NCBI GenBank assembly: GCA_900546395.1
Contig: URDD01000034.1
Location: 1 to 28,210 of the forward strand
Direction of reading: 5' to 3'
Source: an uncultured Bacteroidales bacterium
GTDB lineage: Bacteria; Bacteroidota; Bacteroidia; Bacteroidales; UBA932
DNA length: 28,210 bases
A program made the translations under genes and the position numbers. Shown one piece after another: positions 6,925 through 15,251 of this stretch (positions are counted from its first letter, which is position 1; each line of letters opens with the position of its first letter). The notes beneath the pieces were generated by a model. That model ran no database searches and was not told the origin of the DNA. It was given only the letters and a program-made list of their open reading frames with translations.

Positions 6925-9165
6925 ATGGACTGGATTTATCTCGGATTTGTCATTTTCCTGTTTATTCTTGCCGTATCTGACCTTTGGGTAGGCGTCAGCA
7001 ATGATGCGGTGAATTTCCTCAACTCAGCCATAGGGTCGAAAGCGGCCGGCTTCAGGATGATTATTCTTGTTGCCGCAATAGGTGTTTTCTGCGGAGCTGT
7101 CATGAGCAACGGCATGATGGACATAGCCAGGCACGGAATTTTCCGTCCGGAACAGTTCAGTTTTCAGGAACTGATGTATATTTTCCTGGCGGTAATGGTG
7201 ACAGATATCATTCTGCTGGATGTCTTCAACTCATTGGGAATGCCGACATCCACTACAGTTTCAATGGTTTTCGAGCTCTTAGGAGCGACTTTCGCCCTAT
7301 CAATGCTTAAACTGGCAGGCGGTGCTGAAGGACTCGGCTTCTCTGACTTCATGAATACGGAAAAAGCCCTCTCAGTAATAATGGCGATTTTCGTATCTGT
7401 CGCACTTGCTTTCATTTCCGGTTCTGTCATCCAATATATCAGCCGGCTTATTTTCACATTTAATTTCTCAGGAAAGCTCAAATGGAAAATAGGTCTTTTC
7501 GGAGGTATTGCCGCTACTGCCATAATATATTTCATGCTTATAAAAGGTGTCAAGGATCTTTCTTTCATGACCCCTCAGGTAAAAGAATGGGTACATGTCC
7601 ACACCTGGGAAGTCCTCGGATGCTGCCTGGCGTTTTTCACTGTACTGATGCAGATTCTCCACTGGCTGAAAGTCAATGTATTCAAGGTAGTAGTGATGAT
7701 AGGTACATTTGCCCTGGCCACCGCATTTGCAGGAAATGACCTTGTAAACTTCATCGGAGTGCCGCTTGCCGGATACGACTCCTATATGGACTATATGGCT
7801 TCCGGCCAGTCCGATCCGGGGGCTCATATGATGGGTGTGCTCAATGAACCTGCGTCCACGCCTTTCATTTTCCTTTTCCTTGCGGGTACAGTCATGGTGA
7901 TCGCCCTGGCAACATCCAAGAAAGCCCACAATGTGACCAAGACTGAAATCAACCTTGCCAAACAGGATGAAGGTGATGAAATGTTCGGCTCTTCTCGCGT
8001 AGCAAGAAGCATCGTAAGGTGGAGCAATAACACTGCGGTCAAGCTGGCCGGAATCACTCCGGAGCCGGTAAAGGTCTGGATAGACAAAAGATTTGACAGA
8101 AATACCATAGAGATAGAAGATGGAGCCGCATACGACCTGGTAAGGGCTTCTGTAAACCTGGTAGTTGCATCCCTGCTTATAGCGCTTGGAACCTCATTGA
8201 AACTACCGCTTTCGACTACCTATGTAACCTTTATGGTGGCAATGGGTACTTCCCTTGCAGACCGCGCATGGAGTCGTGAAAGCGCCGTATTCAGAGTGAC
8301 AGGTGTACTTTCAGTCATAGGAGGATGGTTTCTCACAGCAGGCGTAGCGTTTGCCTGTGCATTCCTGATAACACTGATTATGCACTTCGGGGGTAATGTA
8401 GCAGCTGTCATAATCGTTGTTGCAGGACTTGCAGCCCTTATTCATAACAATATAAGATACAAGCACAAAAACGAAGATGAAAGTTCTGACAAAAAGTTCA
8501 ATAACATCATCACTTCCGGAGACTCTTCTGAAATATGGTCTGTTTTCAGCAGTTATGTGGCAGAAAACGAGTCCAGGTTCCTCAATGAACTTGCGCAGAA
8601 ATATCTTAAAGTGACTGACGGGCTTTTTACTGAAAATGTAAAAGTACTCAGAAAGACTTCCGAAGAGCTCAAGCAAGACAAGGTAAGGATGAAAAACCTG
8701 CGCAGGAAAGAGACTATATGCCTGAGACATCTGGATGCAGAGACAGGTATGGTAAAAAGCGCATGGTTCCACATGGTTTTCAACAATATGGAGCAGCTTT
8801 ACTACTCGGTAAGACGTATCAGCGAGCCGTCATACGAACATGTTGACAACCACTTCTCCCCTATTCCTGAGAAGTATATAGAGGAATTTTCACCTAAACG
8901 CGACAGGATAGCCCACATTATCTGCGGAATCGCTGAGCTGTGTGCAAAGGGAGATTACTCGGAACTCCGACGCTACGATTCAGAACTGCCGGCTCTCCAG
9001 ACCGCATTTTCCGATATGAGAAAATCTCTTACTGAAGACATCCGGAACAATAACCTCAACCTGACTGTAGCATATCTTTACCTGAACCTTCTTCAGGAGT
9101 CAGAGCAAATCACGATAGAGCTTCAGCAGATGTCCAGGGCTTCACGCAAGTTCCAGCTTGGATAG
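6925..9165 (+). CDS. PiT-family inorganic phosphate transporter with large cytoplasmic tail
   Basis: Inner-membrane permease for inorganic phosphate, driven by a cation gradient in this family (PHO4/PiT). The 746-residue protein carries the duplicated PiT signature: GVSNDAVNFLNSAIGSK at 23-39 and AGNDLVNFIGVPLAG at 269-283. The paired motifs MPTSTTVSMVFELLG (106-120) and LPLSTTYVTFMVAMGTS (427-443) mark the two inverted halves. About ten to twelve hydrophobic helices occupy residues 1-507. Residues about 512-746 are charged and helical, probably cytoplasmic, with heptad-like stretches that could be PhoU-like or regulatory; I cannot assign a family by eye. The gene is divergent from the PhoB/PhoR-like pair, which supports the phosphate assignment. 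Confidence 0.9.
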   Translation: MDWIYLGFVIFLFILAVSDLWVGVSNDAVNFLNSAIGSKAAGFRMIILVAAIGVFCGAVMSNGMMDIARHGIFRPEQFSFQELMYIFLAVMVTDIILLDVFNSLGMPTSTTVSMVFELLGATFALSMLKLAGGAEGLGFSDFMNTEKALSVIMAIFVSVALAFISGSVIQYISRLIFTFNFSGKLKWKIGLFGGIAATAIIYFMLIKGVKDLSFMTPQVKEWVHVHTWEVLGCCLAFFTVLMQILHWLKVNVFKVVVMIGTFALATAFAGNDLVNFIGVPLAGYDSYMDYMASGQSDPGAHMMGVLNEPASTPFIFLFLAGTVMVIALATSKKAHNVTKTEINLAKQDEGDEMFGSSRVARSIVRWSNNTAVKLAGITPEPVKVWIDKRFDRNTIEIEDGAAYDLVRASVNLVVASLLIALGTSLKLPLSTTYVTFMVAMGTSLADRAWSRESAVFRVTGVLSVIGGWFLTAGVAFACAFLITLIMHFGGNVAAVIIVVAGLAALIHNNIRYKHKNEDESSDKKFNNIITSGDSSEIWSVFSSYVAENESRFLNELAQKYLKVTDGLFTENVKVLRKTSEELKQDKVRMKNLRRKETICLRHLDAETGMVKSAWFHMVFNNMEQLYYSVRRISEPSYEHVDNHFSPIPEKYIEEFSPKRDRIAHIICGIAELCAKGDYSELRRYDSELPALQTAFSDMRKSLTEDIRNNNLNLTVAYLYLNLLQESEQITIELQQMSRASRKFQLG

Positions 9166-9185
9166 CAAGCCCTGATGACAGTGCA

Positions 9186-9839
9186 TTACTTTTGAACATT
9201 AATCACCGGTACTGTGAGGTATTCCGCATCAGGGAACTCACGAGCGACATAATCCCTGATATAATTCCGGGTATCATCTGCTATTGTAGTATCTTCCGAC
9301 TTGGGAAACATGTTGAAAAGAACCATTTTCAGAGGAATACCACGGGATTTCACAGCCTCCAGACTCAGAAGAGTATGATTTATACTGCCAAGTTTGCCTG
9401 AAGTAACAAAAACAAGAGGATAACCGCTTTGAGCCACATAGTCGATAGTAAGCATATTGCGGGTAAGTGGGACCATAAGTCCACCGGCTCCTTCCAGAAG
9501 GACGGCATCATAACGCTCACTCAAGGTATCCGTAGCATCTTCTATTTTTCCGAAATCTATCTCCCTGCCGTCTATTTCAGCAGCAAGGTGAGGCGAACAG
9601 GGATAAGTGAATATTTCAGGCATAGTGATGCGCTCAAGATCCTCCGGAAGGAGACCGCACCCCATTATCCTGCGGTGAAGTTCTATATCCTCAGACATAT
9701 CCGTGTTTCCTGTCTGTATGAACTTCTGTGTCACAGTAGATATACCTTTGCTACTCCATTCCCTGGCCAGGTATCCAGTAGCATAACTTTTTCCGGCATC
9801 AGTATCTATGCCGCTTACAAAATATACATTTGATTTCAT
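9186..9839 (-). CDS. bioD: Dethiobiotin synthetase
   Basis: ATP-dependent carboxylation of 7,8-diaminopelargonic acid to dethiobiotin, the penultimate biotin step. The 217-residue product has the N-terminal P-loop VSGIDTDAGKSYATGYLA with Lys17, Lys39 (TQKFIQTG) at the position of the conserved substrate lysine, and LLEGAGGLMVPL at 114-125 with the conserved glutamate. The length is normal. It is the last gene of the leftward biotin cluster, separated from bioC by 145 bp that holds a small ORF and inverted repeats, so it may be controlled separately. Its 3' end converges with the phosphate transporter gene, 20 bp away, with no clear terminator. Confidence 0.95.
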   Translation of the reverse strand: MKSNVYFVSGIDTDAGKSYATGYLAREWSSKGISTVTQKFIQTGNTDMSEDIELHRRIMGCGLLPEDLERITMPEIFTYPCSPHLAAEIDGREIDFGKIEDATDTLSERYDAVLLEGAGGLMVPLTRNMLTIDYVAQSGYPLVFVTSGKLGSINHTLLSLEAVKSRGIPLKMVLFNMFPKSEDTTIADDTRNYIRDYVAREFPDAEYLTVPVINVQK

Positions 9840-9842
9840 ACT

Positions 9843-9952
9843 ATCATAAAAATTATGATTTATATTTTTTTATGAGAGTCTGATAGCCGCTCACTATCGC
9901 ACTCTCACGATGAAAATCGTTTGATATCTCACTTTTGGGAAAATATATCAAA
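9843..9952. repeat. Cluster of four inverted repeats upstream of bioD
   Basis: Four inverted repeats lie in series. (1) ATCATAA/TTATGAT at 9843-9859 with a 3-base centre, ending 4 bases from the bioD start codon. (2) TGAGAGT..GATAG / CTATC..ACTCTCA at 9873-9907, a 7+5 bp stem. (3) ACGAT-GAAA-ATCGT at 9907-9920. (4) TTTGATAT/ATATCAAA at 9920-9952 with a 17-base interior. On the transcribed strand hairpin 2 is followed by A, not U, so it is not a standard terminator. They may be operators or an RNA leader for bioD; I match none to a known BirA, BioR or riboswitch consensus. Confidence 0.6.
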
Positions 9953-9966
9953 GATTTCCAAAACAT
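9853..9966 (-). CDS. Possible 37-residue small ORF in the bioC-bioD gap
   Basis: An ATG-to-TAA frame begins 18 bp after bioC stops and ends 13 bp before the bioD ATG, so it tiles the gap. The peptide begins MFWKSLIYFPKSEIS and ends YQTLIKKYKS, with a basic C-terminus. I recognise no family. The same bases hold several inverted repeats, so the frame may be chance sequence over a structured element, a leader peptide or a remnant of a larger gene. The tight fit between neighbours is the only evidence for coding. Confidence 0.3.
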   Translation of the reverse strand: MFWKSLIYFPKSEISNDFHRESAIVSGYQTLIKKYKS

Positions 9967-9984
9967 TATATATCCTGAACTAAC

Positions 9985-10770
9985 TCACGTTTTGGACGCA
10001 AGAAGCCACACCGGTCTGTAAGTCAGGCTCAACCCTTTGTCTGTTCTGAACCTTTCGTTGTATCGCTCTTCAAAACTCACAAACCTGGATTTGGTCCAGA
10101 ACTCCTTGCGCACCCCGGTAACTCCCGTATCCTTCATATGCATCAGCACAGAACGGGCAGAGTCGAAATGAAGTACTGACTCGTCTTCAGCAGAAGCCAA
10201 TATTCCAAACTTCCCGGAGGCCAGATTCTTTAAAGTATCCAAAGTACAATACTCCAGCATAGGTCCTTCAAGCTCAGAAATCTCATAAAGATTGCCAGGG
10301 GCGAATGTGGAGACTGCAAGAAGTCCACCCGGAGAAAGAAGCCCGGCAGCCTTATCAAAGAAAGCAGGAAGGTCATGAAACCATTGCACGGCAGAACAGG
10401 AAACAATCATATCGAGTCTGGAAGGAAACTCTGTTTTCTCTGCATCACCACCTATAAAGTTCACACATTCCAAAGTCAGAACATCCTCCAATACAGTCTC
10501 GTATTCACAACATATATCATTGATATACAATATTTCAGGATTTATCTTATCCAGCAGCATCCTGGTAAGGATTCCTGAACCGCAACCCAGCTCCAGCACC
10601 TTTCCAAAGCGAGCGCCACAGGCCGGTCTTTGACCGGAAGAATAGGCATTCCAAAAAGGCTGCAGCATATCGGCCATACGGACTGCACACTCCCTCTGCA
10701 CACTCGCATTGTCATCGTACGAACGCACAGCCCTGGCAAATCTCCCTGCCATAAAACTCTTGTCCGTCAT
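9985..10770 (-). CDS. bioC: Malonyl-ACP O-methyltransferase
   Basis: Methylates malonyl-ACP with S-adenosylmethionine to disguise it as a fatty-acid primer, opening pimelate synthesis. The 261-residue product has the BioC N-terminus FARAVRSYDDNASVQREC and SAM motif I VLELGCGSGILTRML (58-72). INDICCEY and the FPSRLDMIVSCSAVQWFHD region (the Q-W-F pattern is typical of BioC) follow. Its ATG overlaps the bioG stop by four bases, so the two are translationally coupled and act in consecutive roles. Confidence 0.93.
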   Translation of the reverse strand: MTDKSFMAGRFARAVRSYDDNASVQRECAVRMADMLQPFWNAYSSGQRPACGARFGKVLELGCGSGILTRMLLDKINPEILYINDICCEYETVLEDVLTLECVNFIGGDAEKTEFPSRLDMIVSCSAVQWFHDLPAFFDKAAGLLSPGGLLAVSTFAPGNLYEISELEGPMLEYCTLDTLKNLASGKFGILASAEDESVLHFDSARSVLMHMKDTGVTGVRKEFWTKSRFVSFEERYNERFRTDKGLSLTYRPVWLLASKT

Positions 10771-11522
10771 AGTCCAGAAATAAGTTCATGAAACAAATCT
10801 GCATCATAATGCGCACATTCCCGCTCTTCAACCTGCACACCCGCCTCATTCCACGCCGTTTTCTGCGCTGAAAACGGGAAAATCAAATCATCCTTCCCGG
10901 CTATCGCCCTGCTCCAGAAAAATTGCCTTCTGTCCGTATTGTCCCTGAAACAATTCTCTGCAACAGAGGCACCTTTTAAAATAACGGCATTCCTGAGCGA
11001 AGAAAGTTCTTCCTTCAAATCTTCAACAGTACGTTCACTGTCTGACAGCAGAGAAAGAAATTGCTGATAGCTTTTTCCGCACATTCTTCTTCGGAATTTC
11101 ACTATCACAGGTGAAGACATATTGTCCAGAGTACCGTCAAAAACAGATTCCGGGATACCTTTTTCATTGTCCCTCGGATACATTGTCCCGTTCACGGCAA
11201 TACATTCTTCCCAGACTTGCCCTTCTTTCAGCCGGTTTCCTCCGAATACAACAGAGGCCGCCCATACTCCCATGGACCAGGCAATCAGACGGACGTTGTC
11301 ATACCCATCTGTCTGAGAGGCGTCAAAATCCAGAGAGTGATAATCATAGCAGAGCATCACGTCATAGCCCTGCGGGAACATATTTGAAGAAAAAAGTCCC
11401 GGCCAGGTTCCCCACCCGCCGAAAATCAACAGAAGGGAACTGCTGGATTCTTTTTTCAGAAATTGCTGCTTCATACTCGGTTTACATCTTTCCACGTCAG
11501 TCTGCACAGATTCCGCCATCAA
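10767..11522 (-). CDS. bioG: Pimeloyl-ACP methyl ester carboxylesterase, BioG type
   Basis: Removes the methyl ester from pimeloyl-ACP methyl ester, ending chain elongation so that BioF can act; BioG replaces BioH. The product is 251 residues from 11522. A second Met at codon 17 (11474) gives MKQQFLKK..LLLIFGGWGT, which fits the usual BioG N-terminus, so that shorter start is quite possible. Visible are the oxyanion-region FGGWGTWPGLF, the nucleophile motif AWSMGVWA with Ser83, an acidic AGKDDLIFPFSAQ segment and a late His238 (CAHYD), a plausible catalytic triad. It lies between bioF and bioC and overlaps bioC by four bases. Confidence 0.88.
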   Translation of the reverse strand: MMAESVQTDVERCKPSMKQQFLKKESSSSLLLIFGGWGTWPGLFSSNMFPQGYDVMLCYDYHSLDFDASQTDGYDNVRLIAWSMGVWAASVVFGGNRLKEGQVWEECIAVNGTMYPRDNEKGIPESVFDGTLDNMSSPVIVKFRRRMCGKSYQQFLSLLSDSERTVEDLKEELSSLRNAVILKGASVAENCFRDNTDRRQFFWSRAIAGKDDLIFPFSAQKTAWNEAGVQVEERECAHYDADLFHELISGL

Positions 11523-11563
11523 TACGAATCATTGGTTTTCACAGAACTGGACGGTAATTACAA

Positions 11564-12754
11564 TCATTGGATTTTCAATATTTGTGCTGTGGCTGCCAAC
11601 TCTTCCATGAGGGTACAGGTTTCTTTCTCTGTTACTGCAGCTGTGAGCGAAATCCGCAGTCTTGATGTGCCTTCAGGAACTGTAGGAGGGCGCACCGGAA
11701 GAAGGTAAAAGCCTTTCTTCTGTATCATTTCCGCCATAGAAAGTGCCCTCACGCTCTCCCCTGCCATAACAGGTATTATATGACTCTGCGACGGACATTC
11801 CAGACCTGCAGCTTCAAGTGACGCACGGACGGCAGCTGCATTTGCAGCAAGCCTCTCCCTGCGGTCGGACATAGCTCCGAGATTTTCCAGTACACGTAAA
11901 GTCCAGAGCATATTAAGGGGCGGAAGGGCCGTAGTAAAAATCAATGAACGCATCCTGTTTACAAGAAACTCACGCATCATCTTACTGCACAGCACATAAG
12001 CTCCTGCTGAAGCAATCGCTTTCCCAAAAGTTCCGCAGAGAAAATCTATATCACTTATTACCCCCTGTTCCTGAGCCACGCCCATTCCTGTCTCACCTCT
12101 TACTCCTACCGCATGTGCCTCATCCACATAAAGCATCACACCGGGATAACGCCTTTTGATTTCAGCAAGCGCCCTGAGATCCGAGACATCACCGTCCATA
12201 CTGAATATACTTTCAGTAACTATTATTATTCTGCCGTATTCCTTTGAATAGCGGGAAACCAGGGCATCAAGGCGTTCCAGATCCTGATGTCTGTACCTGA
12301 CCGACTTTGCCTGAGACAGCCTGATACCGTCTATGATACTTGCATGTACCAGTTTGTCTGCAAGTATCAGTGTTCCGGCATCTGTCACAGCCGGCAAAAT
12401 GCCGATGTTCATATGATACCCGCTGCTAAGCACCAGGGCCGCCTCTTTTCCGGACAAGTCGCAAAGCAGTCTCTCCAGGTCCGAGTGCACTGCATAAGTT
12501 CCTGTCAGAAGCCGCGAAGAAACGGATGAGAGCAGAGTCGCGGAAGAGAGTCCTGCCTGAGCAACTTCTTCAAGAAAATCCGCCATTATCCTGCAATCCG
12601 GATCTGAAGCCAGTCCGAGATAATCATTGGAAGAAAGGTTAAGCATCCTGCTTTCACCGGAAATTATATATTTTCCTTCATGTATGACATCCGGCAAAGA
12701 CCTGAGATTTCCGGATATTGACAATTCTTTCAGTTTTTCCTCAAAATCTACCAT
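11564..12754 (-). CDS. bioF: 8-amino-7-oxononanoate synthase
   Basis: PLP-dependent condensation of pimeloyl-ACP with alanine to 8-amino-7-oxononanoate. The 396-residue product has the family N-terminal motif LSSNDYLGLA (40-49), TGTYAVHSDLE with the conserved His, VDEAHAVGVRG with Asp211 and His214, and the PLP lysine in GTFGKAIASAGAYV (Lys245). The C-terminal domain ends with the LRISLTAAVTEKE pattern. It lies 24 bp after bioA. Alpha-oxoamine synthases such as Kbl are related, but the biotin context decides the assignment. Confidence 0.94.
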   Translation of the reverse strand: MVDFEEKLKELSISGNLRSLPDVIHEGKYIISGESRMLNLSSNDYLGLASDPDCRIMADFLEEVAQAGLSSATLLSSVSSRLLTGTYAVHSDLERLLCDLSGKEAALVLSSGYHMNIGILPAVTDAGTLILADKLVHASIIDGIRLSQAKSVRYRHQDLERLDALVSRYSKEYGRIIIVTESIFSMDGDVSDLRALAEIKRRYPGVMLYVDEAHAVGVRGETGMGVAQEQGVISDIDFLCGTFGKAIASAGAYVLCSKMMREFLVNRMRSLIFTTALPPLNMLWTLRVLENLGAMSDRRERLAANAAAVRASLEAAGLECPSQSHIIPVMAGESVRALSMAEMIQKKGFYLLPVRPPTVPEGTSRLRISLTAAVTEKETCTLMEELAATAQILKIQ

Positions 12755-12778
12755 TCCTCAAGTTTTGCTAATAACCCT

Positions 12779-14062
12779 CTACATCTCACCTGCAATCTTC
12801 ACCAAAGCGGAAGTCAATTTAGAAAGCTCAGCCGGCTCAATCACGAACGGAGGCATTATATAAACCAGTTTCCCGAAAGGCCTTACCCAGACACCCTCTT
12901 CAAGGAACCTGCGCTGAATCCACGCCATATCTACCGGTGACTTCATCTGTATCACGCCTATTGCCCCTAAAACTCTGACATCCTCTACCTGTGGCAAGTC
13001 AGCCGCTGGTGCAAGTTCCTTCTTCATCTGGGCCTCAATGGCATCCACCTTTTCCTTCCATCCTGAAGAAAGCAGAAGTTCTACAGATGCCCTGGCTACG
13101 GCACAGGCAAGAGGATTGCCCATAAAAGTAGGTCCGTGCATAAATGCATTGGGATAGTTGTCAGAAATGGCAGTCGCCACCTTGTCTGAAGTCAACACAG
13201 CGGAAAGTGTCATATAACCTCCTGTAAGAGACTTTCCTATACACATTATGTCAGGAACGACTCCGGTATGCTCCCAGGCAAATAGCTTTCCTGTACGGCC
13301 GAAGCCTGTAGCTATCTCATCGAAGATAAGAAGCAAGCCATATTCTTCACAAAGCGCAGCAGCCTTGCGCAGATATTCAGGATGATAGAAGCGCATCCCT
13401 CCTGCCCCTTGTACTACAGGCTCAAGAATAAGGGCAGCTATCGTATCTCCATGCTCCTCAAGAGTCTTGCGGAGAGGCTCTATATCACTTTCATCCCACT
13501 CTCCTCCGAAACGGCTTTCAGGAGAAGGGACAAAATATCTTACTGGCAATGCAGAACCGAATATGCTGTGCATCCCGGTCACAGGATCACACACAGACAT
13601 AGCATTCCATGTATCACCGTGATAACCTGAACGGATGGTCACAAAATCAGTCCTTTCGGGACGCCCTACCGCATAATGGTACTGCACGGCCATTTTCATG
13701 GCAACTTCCACCGCCACTGAGCCGCTGTCAGCATAAAATATCCTTGTAAGCCGCTCAGGAAGGATTTTCAGAAGTAATTTACCGAGTTCTATGGCAGGCT
13801 CATGAGTAAGGCCTCCGAACATCACATGGGACATTTTCCCTATCTGTTCCTTTATCGCCTCATTAAGCACCGGATGGTTGTATCCGTGAACGGCACACCA
13901 CCAGGATGACATTCCTTCTATAAGTTGCGTTCCGTCTTCCAATGTTATTCTGCAACCGTGCGCTTCCTTTACTTTATATGCAGGGAGCGGATTAGTTGCA
14001 GATGTATAAGGATGCCACAGATGTTCCGTGTCAAACCTGTCTGTCAATTTATCAAATTCCAT
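12779..14062 (-). CDS. bioA: Adenosylmethionine-8-amino-7-oxononanoate aminotransferase
   Basis: PLP enzyme that converts 8-amino-7-oxononanoate to 7,8-diaminopelargonic acid. The 427-residue product begins with HLWHPYTSATNPLP and has GMSSWWCAVHGYNHP (50-64), as in BioA. It also has YADSGSVAVEVAMKMA, IFDEIATGFGRTGK with Asp248, and the Schiff-base lysine in CIGKSLTGGYMTL (Lys277). The double Trp near residue 54 distinguishes BioA from other class III aminotransferases. It sits between bioB (76 bp upstream) and bioF (24 bp downstream). The leader before its ATG is A/T-rich. Confidence 0.96.
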   Translation of the reverse strand: MEFDKLTDRFDTEHLWHPYTSATNPLPAYKVKEAHGCRITLEDGTQLIEGMSSWWCAVHGYNHPVLNEAIKEQIGKMSHVMFGGLTHEPAIELGKLLLKILPERLTRIFYADSGSVAVEVAMKMAVQYHYAVGRPERTDFVTIRSGYHGDTWNAMSVCDPVTGMHSIFGSALPVRYFVPSPESRFGGEWDESDIEPLRKTLEEHGDTIAALILEPVVQGAGGMRFYHPEYLRKAAALCEEYGLLLIFDEIATGFGRTGKLFAWEHTGVVPDIMCIGKSLTGGYMTLSAVLTSDKVATAISDNYPNAFMHGPTFMGNPLACAVARASVELLLSSGWKEKVDAIEAQMKKELAPAADLPQVEDVRVLGAIGVIQMKSPVDMAWIQRRFLEEGVWVRPFGKLVYIMPPFVIEPAELSKLTSALVKIAGEM

Positions 14063-14138
14063 AATAATACTATCTTAATTTCTCTCTCAGAAAGAGCACA
14101 CTTGTCCCGATACACGAAACTCAGCGCAGCACATGCGG

Positions 14139-15251
14139 TCAGAGTTCATATCCGGCTGCAAGAATACGTGCCTTGTCAGTAGCAATATCCGATCCTGTGG
14201 TAGTAAGCATGTCTCCTATGATAGCCGAGTTTATTCCTGCCTTGAAAGCAGTCATCAGTCCCTTCTCGGAAATCCTGGCCCTGCCACCTGCAAACCTGAG
14301 ATAAGCCTGCGGCATAATCAGGCGGAAAATGCATACAGTCCTGATAATCTCTTCTTCAGATATAAGTTCCTGATTTTCAAGAGGAGTACCTTTTATAGGA
14401 GATAAGATATTTATAGGAACCGACTGTACTCCAAGCCTTTTAAGAGTATATGCAAGTTCTATTCTCTGGTCCACACTCTCTCCCATTCCTATTATACCTC
14501 CGCTGCAGATGTCCATTCCGACAGAACGGGCATCTTCAAGAGTGCGTATCTTTTCTTCCTGGGTATGTGTAGAACAGAGTGACGGGAAATGCGACGGAGC
14601 GGTTTCCAGGTTGCAATGATATCTGGAAATACCGGCTTCATACAGTTTCGCAAGAGCTTCCCTGTCAAGCAGACCTGCTGACATACAAAGCGATATGCTA
14701 CAGTTTTTCCTAAGATAACGGGCTGTTTCGCAAAGCGCATCCACATCTTTCGGAACAAGTCTCCTGCCGCTGGTCACGATGGAAAACCTTCCGATTCCCT
14801 TTTCTTCGCACATCCTGGCTGCTTCTGCTATACCGTCCGTATCCATAAGCGGATACTCTTGTGCAGAAGTACTGTAATGCGCAGACTGTGCACACCACTT
14901 GCAGTCTTCCGGACAACGTCCTGATTTTGCATTGATTATGGAACAAGTATCGAATTGTCGGGAGGCACACTTCACACTGACCTCAGAAGCCAGGGCCACA
15001 AGCCTCTCCAGAGGGAGCTGCACAACAGATGCCGCATCCCCGGGATCCAGACCATTGTTCCTTATGATCCGGTCCGCATCAAAGTCTTCCGTATATCCAG
15101 ATTTGTCAAGAGAAGCATCTGCAATCCCTTTGCTGACATGGCCGATTGTAACGTGCCTGCCTATGCTGTTGAATGCAGAATAAGCTTTCTTTCCCCATCT
15201 CCGGAAACGGATAGCTTTCTGTCCAAATGATTTATTCCTGTGTTTCTTCAT
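14139..15251 (-). CDS. bioB: Biotin synthase with variant cluster ligands and N-terminal extension
   Basis: Radical SAM enzyme that inserts sulfur into dethiobiotin. The [4Fe-4S] motif CPEDCKWC is at 113-120. Of the classical [2Fe-2S] ligands (C97, C128, C188, R260 in E. coli), the first is replaced by Ser157 in RFSIVTSGR. Cys189, Cys249 and Arg319 fit the others, and an extra Cys226 lies in LCSTHT. This resembles BioB of strict anaerobes. The 370-residue frame is longer than the usual 320-345 because residues 1 to about 55 are a basic extension (KAIRFRRWGKKAYSAF..). No in-frame ATG lies between codon 1 and Met136, so either the extension is real or a rare start is used. The start overlaps the end of the upstream ostA-like gene by 20 bp. 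Confidence 0.93.
   Translation of the reverse strand: MKKHRNKSFGQKAIRFRRWGKKAYSAFNSIGRHVTIGHVSKGIADASLDKSGYTEDFDADRIIRNNGLDPGDAASVVQLPLERLVALASEVSVKCASRQFDTCSIINAKSGRCPEDCKWCAQSAHYSTSAQEYPLMDTDGIAEAARMCEEKGIGRFSIVTSGRRLVPKDVDALCETARYLRKNCSISLCMSAGLLDREALAKLYEAGISRYHCNLETAPSHFPSLCSTHTQEEKIRTLEDARSVGMDICSGGIIGMGESVDQRIELAYTLKRLGVQSVPINILSPIKGTPLENQELISEEEIIRTVCIFRLIMPQAYLRFAGGRARISEKGLMTAFKAGINSAIIGDMLTTTGSDIATDKARILAAGYEL

Noticed and set aside
7468..8772. Several reverse-strand frames of 60-153 codons within the phosphate transporter
   Set aside because: They are shadows of the transporter coding sequence and have no recognisable features.
9873..9907. Hairpin before bioD as an intrinsic terminator
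   Set aside because: On the transcribed strand it is followed by A-rich sequence, not a U tract; listed instead as part of an inverted-repeat cluster.
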